Assembly (NCBI GenBank): GCA_003024785.1
Contig: PUQB01000981.1
Coordinates: 1-64,000, forward strand
From: Selaginella tamariscina
Lineage: Eukaryota > Streptophyta > Lycopodiopsida > Selaginellales > Selaginellaceae
Reading direction: 5' to 3'
DNA length: 64,000 nt
How positions within the stretch are numbered: the stretch's first letter is position 1; each line of letters opens with the position of its first letter. Below the pieces are notes generated by a model, which saw only the letters and a list, made by a program, of their open reading frames with translations, did not search any database and was not told where the DNA came from. Below are positions 22,746 to 34,860 of this stretch, piece by piece. Position numbers and translations under genes: made by a program.

Positions 22746-25700
22746 TGTAGATCCACGTGTACGCTGCATGTGCACATACTATTATTAGCGTAGTGGATTT
22801 TGATAGTCGTCAGATTGGATTCAATCTGGATAGCCAAGTGGTGACTTTGAAAAGTCTCCCCTTGTTTGACTCTCCCTCGTCTTTCTTCCATTCCTCTTAC
22901 TTCTATTCCACTTCGTCCATCTGCTTCCACCTCTGCTTCCATCACTTTTGTCTCACCCTATTTCCAACCATTTTCCCTTCATGCTCTTCCTTTCTTCTTT
23001 GGATCCATCAGATGATCGTCGTGCTGTTGTTGATCAACTCAAGAAGGAGTATGCTGATCTTTTCAACTTCGACTTGTCATCTGGGGCCAAGATTGCGACA
23101 CGCCACCCTATTCCAACTGGAGAAGCTAGGCCAATCAAGGTACCTGTTCGGCGTCGATCACCAAAGGAGCTCAAGATCTTACGAGCGAATGTCAAAGAGA
23201 TGTTGGAGAAGGGTGTTATCCGGAAGTCTCGAAGTCCTTGGGCGTGCGAACCTCACCTTGTGACGAAGCCTGATGGGAGCGTTCGATTCTGCATTGACTA
23301 TCGCCCGTTAAATGAGGTAACCGTCTCAGATGTGTACCCACTTCCTCATACTGCAGACCTTTTGGATCGACTGGGGCGGAGCCGTTGGTTCACCAAGTTA
23401 GATCTCGCATCTGGATATTGGCAAGTTCCGATGGCTGACATGGACATTCCCAAGACTGCTTTTCGACACCATTTGGCCTGTACGAGTTCCTGGTGATGCC
23501 TTTCGGTTTGAGCAATGCTCCAGCAACTTTCCAGCGTATGATGGATGAGGTTCTTTGCGACATGCCGGAGGTGACTGCCGATTTCATCGATGATGTTTTG
23601 ATCCATTCGGATGGAACGTGGGAGGAGCATGTCGGTGATGTACGTAAGGTTTTGGATCGATGCGGGAAGTTGGTTTGAAGTTGAAGCCATCTAAGTGTGT
23701 GTTTGGATCAAAGGACACCACTTATCTGGGTTATCGCATTTCACGTGAAGGTTTGCAAGTCGATCCTGACAAACTAGTTGCAGTTTTGAAGTTCCCTACG
23801 CCAAGTGTGTGAATGATGTGCAACGCTTTCTTGGCAAGGTACAATATCTGGGTCGTTTTGTGGATCATCTTTCAGATCGTACTGCACCGTTGCGCGCGTT
23901 GTTGAAATCGTCAATGACTTCTTTTGTTTGGTCTAAGGATTGCAAGCAGGCATTTGCAGATCTCAAAGAGTTGTTGACGACTCCTCCAGTTTTGGCGTAC
24001 CCGGATTACACCGTCCTTTCATCTTGCGTGTAGATGCTTCTGACATCGGCCTCGGGGGTGTATTGATGCAGGAGAGTACAGTGTTCCTGGCCAACGACAT
24101 CCCATTGCGTACATCAGCCGTACATTGCAGCCAGCAGAGGTGAATTACTCCACGACTGAAAAGGAGTGTCTAGCAGCAGTTTGGGGTTTTGAGAAGCTCC
24201 ATGCCTACTTGCATGGTTCGCGGACGTTGTTGGAAGGCGATCATGCAGCAGTCACTTCGTTGTTGAAGCGAAGAATTTGATTGGGCGTACTGCTCGGTGG
24301 GCCTTGAAACTTCAAATTTACGACTTTGAAGTTGTTCATCGTCCAGGAGTTCCATGGCTGATGCTGATGCTCTTTCTCGGGCTCCTCTTCCACCTTCTCT
24401 CTCTTCTGTTGCCCCAGAGGAACCAGTTGTTCCAGCTTCAGTGGACTTTTTGGATGAAGATTCCGTACCATCAGCAGTTGCTGTGCTTGACGTTCAGTGT
24501 CCGCAGAATGCAGAGTTAGATTTGCCGTCTTTGGATGAGGTTCGGGAAGCTCAAAAGGTTGAGCCGTGGATTCGAAGGCTTCGTGATGGGTTTGAGAATC
24601 CTGCATCACTTGCTGATGACTTGCCTTTCAGGCATTTACATTCGTATCGCCTTCAGGATGACCTTCTTTATTTTGTGGGGACTGATCCAGATGATCCTTT
24701 GCGGTTGGTGGTGCCTTCAATCTTCATTCCACGCTTCCTCCATGCTTACCATGACTCTCCTATTCTTGGCGGGCACATGGGACATCGTCGGGTGATGGAG
24801 AAGCTGCGCAGATCTTTCTATTGGCCGGAGTTGCGAGGAGATGTGATTCGGTATGTGCGTAGCTGTGTGTGGTGCCAAGCTCGCAATACTCCCCCATGTG
24901 CTTCGGAAGGACGGTTGGAGTCAATTGCAGTTTCTCGTCCGTTTGAATTGGTGGCATTTGATTTGATGGGACCTTTTCCGCGGTCAACTGCTGGTAACGA
25001 GTACGTTATTATTGCTTCTGATTACCTAACTCGTTGGGTAGAAGTTGGTGCTCTTGCTAGTGCGACTGCTTCTGCTGTTGGTCAGTTTCTCCTGAATCGG
25101 GTCGTGTTTCAGCATTCTTGTCCGGAGCGAATTCTCTCGGATAATGGTCCCGCATTTATGGCTGAGGCATTTCATGTTTTGACATCTCGATTAGGGATAC
25201 GCCACACTTTCACAAGTGCTTATCATCCTCAGACAGATGGTTTAGTGGAACGGCTCGTCAGAACCTTCAAGGGGATGATCGCGAAGTATGTGAACTTTCA
25301 ACATTCAGATTGGGATGGTTATCTGCCGTCTCTCCGATATGCTTATGTCACTGGAGTTCAAAGTTCCATTGGTACTTCCCATATAAGCTTTTGTATGGTC
25401 ATGACCCGGTGTTGCCAACGGAGTTGGGTTTGCCTTCTCGGTTACCGCGAGCTGCTGATGCTAGGTCGTGGGATCGGTATCTGACGAGCATTCTTCCATT
25501 GGTTCGTGCGGAGTCAGCAGAACACTTGGGCCGCGTACAAGTAGGACAACAACAACGCTACAACTCGCATCATCGTCCTCCTGCGGAGTACAAGGTTGAT
25601 GAACTGGTGTTGGTTCGTTTTCCCAAGCTTACGGTACGTGGTTTAGCTAAGAGTCTCCTTCCTCAGTGGAAAGGACCGTATCGAGTGCTACGGCAAGTAG

Positions 25701-26066
25701 GGCCACAGGTTTATGAGGTTCGGCACGACATTCAACCCGATCCTCCGGAGATTGTACATGTACAACGGTTGAAGCATTTTGTGCAACGGGAACAAGTTGT
25801 GCCGCCTATAGATCCACCAGTGCCTCCTCCTGATGTTCCTCCAGATCCGGGCCCGTCTACAAGAGAACCCTAACCAACTTACACCCTTCCGAGAGGAGGG
25901 GATGATGTAAGATCCACGTGTACGGCTGCATGTGCACATACTATTATTAGCGTAGTGGATTTTGATAGCCGTCGGATTGGATTCAATCTGGACCACTCGC
26001 TCTTGTATATAAGTTAGGGTTTCTGAACTAATGGATATACACATTCCTATATTCCGAGCTCTCACC
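22746..26066 (+). mobile_element. Ty3/gypsy element with 161-bp LTRs, plus copy, broken
   Basis: Same family as the minus copy, opposite orientation. The parts in order are: a partial 5' LTR (22746-22830); reverse transcriptase (about 22990-23700, FIDDVL catalytic block); RNase H (about 23800-24250); integrase with an HHCC zinc-binding segment (about 24740-24890) and catalytic core (about 24940-25350, YHPQTDG motif); a GPYRVL (GPY/F-type) C-terminal module (about 25660-25790); a purine tract (25891-25904); and 3' LTR (25906-26066). Gag and protease are not seen. The pol region is relatively well kept, but a handful of breaks make it non-functional. Confidence 0.88.
25906..26066 (+). repeat. 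3' LTR of the plus gypsy copy
   Basis: 161 bp from TGTAAGATCC to GAGCTCTCACC. A purine tract lies just upstream. It matches the two LTRs of the minus copy in reverse complement. Confidence 0.8.
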
Positions 26067-26341
26067 AATTATAATTTAAAAGTATTTATAACTTTATTCA
26101 AAATATATGTACCAATTTACATGCGTGTGATTTTTGTTGTGTGTGTGAACATACTTTTATGTACATTTTATTTCTTTTTGTGTATGTACAGTACACTCGA
26201 AGGTACATGGTCTCATGATCTGAAGATATAATGTATAATTAAAAACAAATGTAGATTCTCTGGAACACCGCCACTACGTTTGACAAGTTGTAACGCGTGA
26301 CGTGTGCTTTATAGGGTTGTTCAGCTGAGTGATTAGGGCTC

Positions 26342-27553
26342 ATGGATCTATTCCAGAGGGCGTATACAGTGCGGCTTCGGAGCGCACACGGTAAATATCT
26401 ATGTGCGGATGAAGATATGGTCGGCGTGTCCCAGGAGCGTGATTCGGGTATGTGTGTATTAAATCATCAATTTCAGGATATATAAGATAGAAATAGCATG
26501 ATTTTGAAACATTGTGTGCTTTAAAACAGGAAAGATGTCAATCTGGAGGGTAGAAATCCTTGAGGAGACGATCCTCCGATAGTAATCCGGCTTAAGAGCG
26601 CATTAGGTTTGTATTTAACTGCCTCGGAGGATCTGTTTCTTCTCGGAATGACTGGCAAGAAGGTTGTGCAAAGCGATCTCACCAACAGCTCCGTTGAGTG
26701 GGAGCCTATTTATGACACGGAACACAAGTAAGTCTTGTTGTACACTTGTGTGTGTGTGCAACGTAGGCTTCACTGTTTATGCATATACATGTTAGAAATT
26801 AGTGTGTTTATCAGTCCCTTTATGTCTTTGCTTGTGTGTGTGTTACATATATAGACACGACTTGGTGAAGCTTCGGACAAGGCATGGGAACTATTTACGT
26901 GGGAACGGTGGGATTCCGCCATGGAGAAACTCGGTTACACACGATGTTCCTGTGAGAAGTGCTACTCAGAATTGGGTTATGTGGGCTGTTGAAATTGTGG
27001 AACCTACAAACAAGTCTCCACCACCCTCCTCGAACCAAAAACTTGAGGTATGTATATCACGTGCTTGCGTTTAGATGATACATACGCTATGTGTTGTGGG
27101 GGGGGGAGTCTGTTTAAGATTCGAAGCCAATATATAAGGCATGTGTTTGTGCATATGTATTGTGCGTACAAAGACACAAGAGGATATCAGACCAAGATAT
27201 TTTAGTAATGCACTAATGTGTAATATAAAGATCGATATTAATGCAACGGTGTGTTGCAGTTGCAGTTATCTTTCAAGATACCAAACTCGGAAGGGAGGCT
27301 TATATCATTTGCAGTGGTTTCAGATGAAACCGAAGTAATACCCGTGGGACACGAGGACTGGCCTCATTTTCATTTTAAAGGCCACACTTTAGACGAGTTA
27401 AGGACCGCCGTTAAACACGAACTCGGGATTGAAGAAGATGACACAAATATGATGGTGTGTACGAGGAATGAAAAAACAGGTAAACTTTATCCCTTACAAC
27501 TCGGTTTACCACCTAATAATGCCCCTGTGAGCTTGGTCGTGCTCAGGAGATAG
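26342..27553 (+). CDS. DUF569 (actin-crosslinking-like) protein
   Basis: Plant-specific DUF569 protein of unknown biochemical role; the family has a beta-trefoil-like fold related to actin-crosslinking/fascin domains. Exons are 26342-26447, 26530-26727, 26855-27047 and about 27260-27553. Exon 1 opens MDLFQRAYTVRLRSAHGKY. Exon 2 holds LLGMTGKKV and SSVEWEP, and exon 3 has GNYLRGNGGIPPWRNSVTH, all family hallmarks. Exon 4 is the usual C-terminal ubiquitin-like module, ending LPPNNAPVSLVVLRR. Within exon 2, near 26557, the frame changes between WRVEIL and GDDPPIVIRL, most simply one missing base. It is convergent with the RAD52-like gene, with about 250 bp between their stops. Confidence 0.85.
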
Positions 27554-27803
27554 TAAATCTACAGCAGTTACTGTGTCTTCATGACTATGGTACTCTCCAC
27601 TCTTATACATTAAGAGATACTGTACAACAAATTTACAACAGTATTTTATGCACACACACACACATATATTAAAGAGAGATCATTGTAATTTAGAAACCAG
27701 TTATTCTTCACATAGTTATTCAGAAGCAACTGCATACTTCACACACAGCTACACATGTTCAAAGTATTTGTAAACACACTATATTTATTTTAACTGTGCT
27801 TTA

Positions 27804-28611
27804 TTAATCCGTGGGATTTTGGGTTTCTTCTTCATGGTAGAGGTAAAGGCCTAATCCAAATCGAGCACAAGCTCTTCTGAATGCCATGCCTTCAGCCTTT
27901 TGAACCGGATCCAATACTGTAAAGTCTGCTGTGGATGATGTCCCTGTCGCCTCTCGGTATGTCTACAACACGTCTTGTCACACAACACAAACACACACAT
28001 CCGTGGAGAATGCGGTATCTTAAATGATTTACACACGCACACTTTACCTCCCCATCTGATCCCCGAAGTGTTACTCTATAGTCGACGGTAACAGTTTTCC
28101 CATTTGGAGAGAAACAAATTTTTCGCACCTCACCACTCCATCCTGAGTTTCATGAAATGAAATGTTTGTATAGATGAGCATGAATCTGCATTACCTGGTG
28201 CATAGAAACTCAGCATTCGATTTGCATGATACCTGTAGAAAACGAATTATATAGGATATAAATATATAAATAAAAAAAGAAATACCATGGAATGTACTTG
28301 AGAGGGCACCATTATCGTCCTCCCTAAGCTTGATGACTTTGTCAGGGACTCGCTTGTTCAGATCACGGAGAATTTCAGCAAGGGGCCTGGTAATGAAGGA
28401 TGACTTTTCGCAATAGTTCGATCAATCGGGACGCATAATTCGCAAAGGGAACCATCTTAGTGCCTTTGTCTACAGCCGCATGAAGCCTGAGTGGCCTCCG
28501 ATCTGAGACATACTGAAGAGTTACCAATCGACGGGATTGAAGATTACCAAGCTTGGGTCCACCAGAGATCGAGTATATGTCACAGCTGCTTATCTTCATG
28601 GCTGCTCTCAA
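27804..28611 (-). CDS. RAD52-like organellar/nuclear DNA-binding protein (ODB/RAD52 family)
   Basis: Plant RAD52-like protein. In Arabidopsis, RAD52-1/RAD52-2 (ODB) bind single-stranded DNA, promote strand annealing, and act in organellar and nuclear recombination. Exons (minus): about 28611-28286, 28232-28195, 28142-28048 and 27962-27804. Recognisable blocks are ITRPLAEILRDLNKRVPDK, YHANRMLSFYAP, GWSGEVRKICFSPNGKTV, TYREATGTSS and DPVQKAEGMAFRRACARFG, ending LYLYHEEETQNPTD. The chosen start (28611) gives a basic, serine-containing leader that could be a transit peptide (inference). Exon 1 shows about three apparent one-base frame breaks (near 28295, 28400 and 28430) inside conserved text. 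It is divergent from the aminotransferase gene. Confidence 0.85.
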
Positions 28612-28862
28612 ACGAAGGATGCATGAACCCTACGAAAAGAAATGCACCGCTGTTCCCACCTACCACCGGAGGAAGAACATTTTTCACTTCCCCTGTTTTA
28701 GGGCTGAGTCGACTTTGTGGGAAATAATTTAGGGCTGAATCGGACGTATACAGGAGAAACGTGGCTTGCACTAAAATGTGTATTACCGGTATACAATAAG
28801 TTAACTCTGCTCGAAACGCGACTTGTGCAAAAGAGGGTTTTTGCTCTTGACTTTGGTACTTG
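28612..28862. promoter_or_regulatory. Divergent intergenic promoter, RAD52-like / BCAT
   Basis: About 250 bp separate the proposed starts of two outward-facing genes, so both must be driven from here. I see no canonical TATA box next to either start. The 5' UTRs are not delimited. Confidence 0.4.
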
Positions 28863-30737
28863 ATGGCTATGGCCGCCGGAATCAGTGCGGAGGCGCTCAA
28901 TCAGCCCTTGGCTGCGCACGGGCATCGCAATGCATCAGTTTTGGGATAGGCAACGCGCAGAACTTCCAAGGCTCAAGGTGAGCATGGTGAATGCATTCCT
29001 TTAGCGCTCTTTTTTCTTATTGGTTTTTTCAGATTTCAGGATGCCTCAAGGCGGCGGGAGCCCCGGCAGTGTCTGTAGCCACACGGAAGTAACTCTTTAT
29101 ACTCAAGGGTACAGATCCAGTGTCCATTTAGTAATAACAATAATGGGTGATCTTGTTAATGAGGGAATTTTGTCAGGAATGGTGAGATCGTTTGGGAGGA
29201 TATCGGGTTTGGGATTCGCTCAACGGATTTTATGTACGTGATGAAGACGGACGAGAGAGGAAACTGGGAAAAAGGTGAGCTTGAGCCGTATGCCAATCTG
29301 GAATTAAGCCAGCAGCAGGGGTCCTAAATTATGGTCAAGTAAGTAAACTTACAGTATGTGTATTGCGTATGCTTAACTTTTATTAACAGGGATTGTTTGA
29401 AGGCATGAAAGCTTATCGTACAGAAGATGGGTCTGCTGTCCTTTTCCGTCCAAAGGAGAATGCATTGCGTATGATATCTGGTGCAACTCGGATGTGTATG
29501 CCTGCGCCCACAGTAGAAGAGTTTCTATCTGCTGTTAAGAGCACAGTTACAGCAAATTTACGATGGGTATGTGGTTCTATGTTGATACACATACTCGTAT
29601 CTATATACACGCAAATATCTATGTTTTTGTATATGTGCACTTCCTTTTCACAGGTTATAACAGGTACCTCCGCACGGGAAGGGTTCTCTTTATATTCGGC
29701 CTTTGCTTATAGGATCCGGTGCTGTTTTGGGCCTGGCACCTGCGCCTGAATATTCCTTCATTATTTACGTCTCACCTGTAGGAAACTACTTTAAGGTACC
29801 TCTACATATGTTATATGCACAATATTTGATGCGATTCGATTGTTACAGAGTGGTTTGGCTCCTATTTCTCTTAAAGTGGAAACTTACTATCATCGGCAGC
29901 ACCAGGAGGGACTGGTGGTGTTAAGACAATTGGAAACTATGCTCCTGTAAGCTCCTATCTTTGTATTTGTTTGTAAATATACAAGTGTGTGTAACAAAAC
30001 ATATATTCTGTGTATTTATTGGATTTGCAGGTTTTGAAGACGCAATTGGATGCTAAGAAGGAAGGTTATGCCGACGTATTATACTTGGATGCAGCTGAGA
30101 ACAAGTATATTGAGGAGGTTTCTTCCTGCAATTTTTCATTATCAAGGTATGTTCATTGCAAAAAGTTGGTATTCTGTTCAGTTAATGCCATATTTAACAT
30201 GAATTGACGTGACTACAGGGAAAAACCATTTCAACACCTGAAACGAAAGGCACTATACTCCCAGGAATCACTAGAAAGAGCATTATAGAGCTGGCTAAAC
30301 ATATTGGTTATGAGGTAAAGCTGTCAGATAATCTAGTTTAACTATTAGGTACCTGATGTATAATGTTTTGTTCAAGGTTAATGAGACCAAAGTTTTTGTG
30401 GACGAGTTGCTCGAGGCGGATGAGGTGTTTTGCACAGGAACCGCGGTGGTTGTCAATCCTGTAGGAAGTGTCACATACGGAGATAGAAGGTAGCTATCCT
30501 TACCGTTACATTTAGATTGATATTGTGTGTGTGTGTGTGTTACACAGGTACTGTTGTGATAGTGATTAAAACTATGTTATAATGATTAGACTATGTACAA
30601 TCGATGTTTTGGAATGTAGGGTAAACTACAGAGATGGTGGCTTGGGAAAGGTATCACGAGAGCTGTATGGTGCATTAACTGATATTCAGATGGGCAGATG
30701 CGAAGATAAGTTTGGTTGGGTAGAACAAATCGCGTAA
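28863..30737 (+). CDS. Branched-chain-amino-acid aminotransferase, plastid type
   Basis: PLP-dependent class IV aminotransferase, interconverting Leu/Ile/Val and their 2-oxo acids. Exons include 28863-28977, about 29033-29085 (uncertain), about 29178-29336, about 29391-29569, 29664-29795, about 29847-29946, 30031-30147, 30219-30314, 30377-30489 and 30620-30737. Blocks seen: [69 protein letters not shown] (with the catalytic lysine), [24 protein letters not shown] and [11 protein letters not shown], ending WVEQIA. The N terminus looks like a plastid or mitochondrial transit peptide, but its exon 1 frame is unclear. Apparent one-base losses occur near 29313, 29898 and 30137, the last in a T run. 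Confidence 0.9.
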
Positions 30738-30962
30738 ACGCATTGTCTGGTTAATTTAAAAACTTTTTTTCAGTTGGTTAAATTGTATGGTTAAAGATAT
30801 TTGTTCAAGTATCCCTGCATCCTTGTTCTTGTGCGTGTCCATGTGTATGCCCCTTCTTAACATGTATATTTGTATCCATTGCTTTTCTCTTTTAATAAGC
30901 TTTTGAAATTTCAAATTACCGCTTATGTGGAGGTTTAGGGATGGGTTAGGGCCAGGATTTAG

Positions 30963-32523
30963 ATGGTTAGGGTTCTTCGTGCGGCGTCTATGTTGAGTCG
31001 CGCTGTGCGTTCCTGTGCGGCAGCGAGGGGGCTGTGCACAGTCCGCGGCTTGTCGTCTATTCCAAAAGCTGCGGCGGCGGCGGAGGAATCGCTCAAGGAT
31101 GATCCATCTGCGACTGTAGACGGGACTGTTTTCCTATGCTTCGTCTGCCTCCTCCTCCTCCTCCCCGATTCGCCGTGCCCTAAAGGCTCTCATCGGTCTC
31201 TCTGCTACTGCAGCTTTGGCGGCATCTCCTACTTGACTTACGGTACGTGCTTTTCATTTTGATCAGACTGAACCTAGTAAATCACGAAAAAGAAAGTGTC
31301 TAGTTCTCTATGATATGCATATAGTATAGTCGTGATATACATGTAAACCAGTCAGATAGATGTAATAATGTCCCTTCTTTAACCTGATCACGTATTCGGC
31401 TGACGATGTGGAACTCATGGTCAGGCTTGGAGGCAGGAAGCGTCAACCACAACATCGCCACAAAACCAAGACCTTCTCCAGGTATGGTTTTAGCTCGTAA
31501 TGGCACACACACATGCAAAGGATGTACTTATATGTAAAAGGTTATACTCACACAACGTGCTTTACGAAGTAATTTTCGTTCTCTCAGAGGATCCAAGATA
31601 CTTTGTACACCACTTCATGCCAAGGTAATTGCACTCTCATGTTTTTGTCCCAGTGATCATTGATTTATTATTTAATATTTTTAGCTGTCGTGAAGGCCGC
31701 AGACGCTTACCTGGATATTAGGAAAATATCGAAGATCAAGTGCGGGTAAGTCTTGGTAGATATGAAGACACAAGTAGAAAACTAACCGTGTTATCTTTGC
31801 AGGGTTTTGCGGCTCCATTATCTGATAAGCTACTACCAGATTTGGCACCTCAAGAGCAACATGTTTATACGCTGGTTCTGGATCTCAATGAGACTTTAGT
31901 CTATTCGGAATGGAAGGTATCTATTCTTATATATATGTGTGTGTGTTGTATGTTGTCTATATTCATTTTCCTGCAGAGGGAGAGGGGATGGGGAACATTC
32001 AAACGCCCTGGTGTTGAAGCGTTTTTGGAGAAGCTAGCTCACTATTATGAGATAGTTGTGTATTCTGATCAACTGAATTTTGTAAGAGGGGAGGGAGAGA
32101 GAGAGACAGAGAGAGAGAGAGGTGTTAAATGTTTGTAACTGCAGTATGTTGATCCGATTTTGGAAAGACTTGATCAGAAGGGCTGCATCCGGTATCGTTT
32201 GGCCCGTGAGGCCACTAACTACATGGACGGCAAGCATTATCGGGTAACAATCTTTTGTACCTATTTTAAAATTGACAAGATATTATGTTTTTATTGTATC
32301 TTTTATATGTTCTAAACTTTATATAATAATATAGTATCTGTATACATATTTTTGGATAGGATCTTTCGAAGCTTAACCGGGATCCGAAGAAGGTTATGTT
32401 CATAAGCGCCCATGCTTTGGAGAATTGCCTTCAGAAGGAGAATGCGGTTCCTATTAAACCTTGGAAACTCGAAATGACGATACTGTCCTTTTGGACCTGC
32501 TTCCTTTCCTAGAGTGTAAGTAA

Positions 32524-32566
<43 letters not shown>

Positions 32567-32813
32567 GTTTGTGTGTGTGAAAAGTTAAACAACTGTTCTC
32601 AATTACAGTTGTGCGAGGCAACGACCACCGGACGTGCGTACAGTGCTTGCATCATACCAAGGCCGTGATATTGCAACTGAGTTCCGGGAGAGAGCGAAGC
32701 AAAACCAGAGGTAACAATTAAATTATATGGTTGGACAAATACCCATGCATATGATCCATGGCACGTGCATCCGTACTTTGTATCATACGTGTGTGTGTGT
32801 GTGTTGTGTGGTG

Positions 32814-32888
<75 letters not shown>

Positions 32889-33041
32889 ACTTTACTGTTT
32901 TACCGATTGGAGTTATAAACATAACCATATATGTACATAAAAACATGTACACGTAGAAATACCAATACTGATTGATTTGTTAATAGGAGGGTGCAAGAGA
33001 GGAAACAGCAAGGGCAAGGGAGGTTCTGGCGTGGGACATGA
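30963..33041 (+). CDS. TIM50: Mitochondrial import inner membrane translocase subunit TIM50
   Basis: Receptor subunit of the TIM23 presequence translocase in the inner mitochondrial membrane. The gene starts with an Arg/Ala/Ser-rich presequence (MVRVLRAASMLSRAVRS). The NIF/FCP1-like domain spans exons 31803-31916, 31977-32081, 32145-32243, about 32361-32516 and about 32610-32711. Blocks include LVLDLNETLVYSEWK (TIM50 has N in place of the second catalytic Asp of active FCP1 phosphatases), GTFKRPGVEAFLEKL, IVVYSDQLNF, YMDGKHYR and LSKLNRDPKKVMFISAHAL, with C-terminal VQERKQQGQGRFWRGT. Apparent one-base losses lie near 31200, 31727, 32475 and 32621. Exons between 31380 and 31740 are less certain. 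It starts 226 bp after the aminotransferase stop. Confidence 0.92.
32528..32563. repeat. (TA)n microsatellite in a TIM50 intron
   Basis: About 18 TA units just after the donor site of an intron, followed by TG-rich sequence. Confidence 0.9.
32789..32885. repeat. (TG)n then (GA)n compound microsatellite in a TIM50 intron
   Basis: TG-rich tract of about 65 bp interrupted by TTG steps, passing directly into about 14 GA units. It fills much of the last intron of TIM50. Confidence 0.9.
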
Positions 33042-33181
33042 GAAATTAATTGTAAATTTTTTTTAAGGGGAATCCTTTTTCCATGTTAAATCTGAGCCGT
33101 ATATCCTTCCTCCACGTGTAAAGATCTCGGAAGGGATTTAAGTCAAAGCGGCTGTAAGGTTTAGGATTAGGCTTAGGTTTC

Positions 33182-34860
33182 ATGGCGAGGAGGAAGAGGA
33201 GCAAGCAGCAGCGCAAATCCATTCCCTGTAAGCTCGCATACAGAATCGCGCGCATACAAATTGAATCGTCTAATGCTTTACCTTTGTCAATTCCTTTCCA
33301 GGATGCGAACGGGAGCGTGGTAGAAGCCGAGAAGCCGCTCAAAGCAAAGAAGGCGCCGGCAGAAGGTATTCATAGGATTGAAAATGGTGTACAAATAGAG
33401 TATGTGCCTGAAGAATTCGGGAGCGGCTATGGCGGCTTTGAGGCCTTCAGAGAGGGTGTTCGATAATTTCAAAAGAATGGCAACGGGGAGAGGCAGATTA
33501 AGAAGAAATCTGACCCAGGAACCGACGAGGAAGAAGACGAAGATCTGAACAAGAAGAAGAAGGGCAAGGATGCTCCGGATAGGGCTGAGGATGAAGATGA
33601 GGAAAACGGGTCGAATCACAAGAAGAAGCTGACCAGAAAGGAGAAGAAGCTTCAGAGCGGCACACGCTTGTTGAGATGAAGCAAAAATGCAAGAACCCAT
33701 CTGTAGTCGAGGTGTGGATGCAAATGCACCGGATCCGGAGCTGCTGATCTACCTCAAGGCGTACAGGAACACGGTTCCTGTTCCTCGGCATTGGTCGGAA
33801 AAGGGCAGGTACCTCTTCACGGAAGCTCGGCAAGGAGAATCGAGCTACCAAACTTCCAGATTACATTGCAGCTACAGGAATTGGTAAAGTCCGAGAGGCC
33901 CACAGGGAGAAGGAGGAAAGCAAGAGTCTGAAACAGAAACAGAGTGCGAAAATGAGGGGAAAAGTGGGTCTGGGAAAGATGTCGGTTGATTACCAAGTAC
34001 TTCACGAGGCTTTCTTCAAGTATCAGACGAAGCCCAAGTTGACAGGATTCGGGGAGATGACTATGCCGGCAAAAGAGGAGGAGGATATGTCTGAGAAGCG
34101 GAAGAGCTTCAAGCCTGGAGTCCTTAGTCACGAGTTGAGAACCGCACTCGGGATTGGTCCGAATGACTTCGTGCCCTGGGTCTACAAACCTACAGAGGTT
34201 CGGACCGCCTCCGTGCTACCCAGGATTACAGATACCCGGCGCTAGAATCGACCTGCAGCCCATCTACGTGAACGAGAATCTGAGTATAGACAGGTCGAGA
34301 TGGGGAGATCTAAACGAGATAGAGGAAGAGGAGGAAGAGGAAGAAGAACAGGAAGAAGAAGAACAGGAGGAAGAGGGCAACGAGGAAGCTACACAGCTTG
34401 AAGAACAAAGTTATGAACCGAGTGAAGGTGGTTCATCGGTTGTTGCGACTCCCACGGAGATCGAATTACGTAAGAAGCGTTTAGGCGAACAGCAGCAGCA
34501 GGTCCCTCAGCAGCCTCAGCAGCTCTACCAAGTTGTGGAGAAGCAGGATCTACCTGTTGCACCCAATACTCTACTGAGTACAACACACAAGTACGTGGTT
34601 CCTGGTACTAGTCATTCTAAGGTGGTGGATCGATGAAGAGCAAGAACAATGGGAACGTGGACGTTGCACTAAATCCCGAGGAGCTTGAGAGGGGCTTAGA
34701 CGAGAAGCATATAAGTGAGAAGTATGAAGAAGCTCGTAGGAGTAATGCACCAGAAACAGAGGACTTCAGCGACTTGGTTGCTGAGAGAGAAAGGAGCAGG
34801 AAGAGGAAGGACAGAGATAAGCAGGCCAAGAACAAGAAGGACAAGCAGTTCAAGTTTTGA
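33182..34860 (+). CDS. SF3B2: Splicing factor 3B subunit 2 (SF3b145/SAP145)
   Basis: Component of the U2 snRNP SF3b complex that helps anchor U2 snRNA at the branch site. Exon 1 (33182-33228) codes the basic start MARRKRSKQQRKS. After a short intron, exon 2 runs from 33302 to the stop. Domains in order: a charged lysine/glutamate-rich region; the DUF382 block with CKNPSVVEVW, PDPELLIYLKAYRNTVPVPR and MSVDYQVLHEAFFKYQTKPK; a PSP-type proline-rich segment with KPGVLSHELRTALGIG and FGPPPCYPGLQIPGARIDL; a long Glu tract; and a C terminus ending KNKKDKQFKF. About six apparent frame changes split the long exon (near 33455, 33655, 33715, 33825, 34194 and 34634), mostly one missing base. Confidence 0.9.

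Noticed and set aside
22757-23263. Long open frame starting inside the LTR of the plus gypsy copy
   Set aside because: It runs out of frame with the reverse transcriptase and is a shadow of it.
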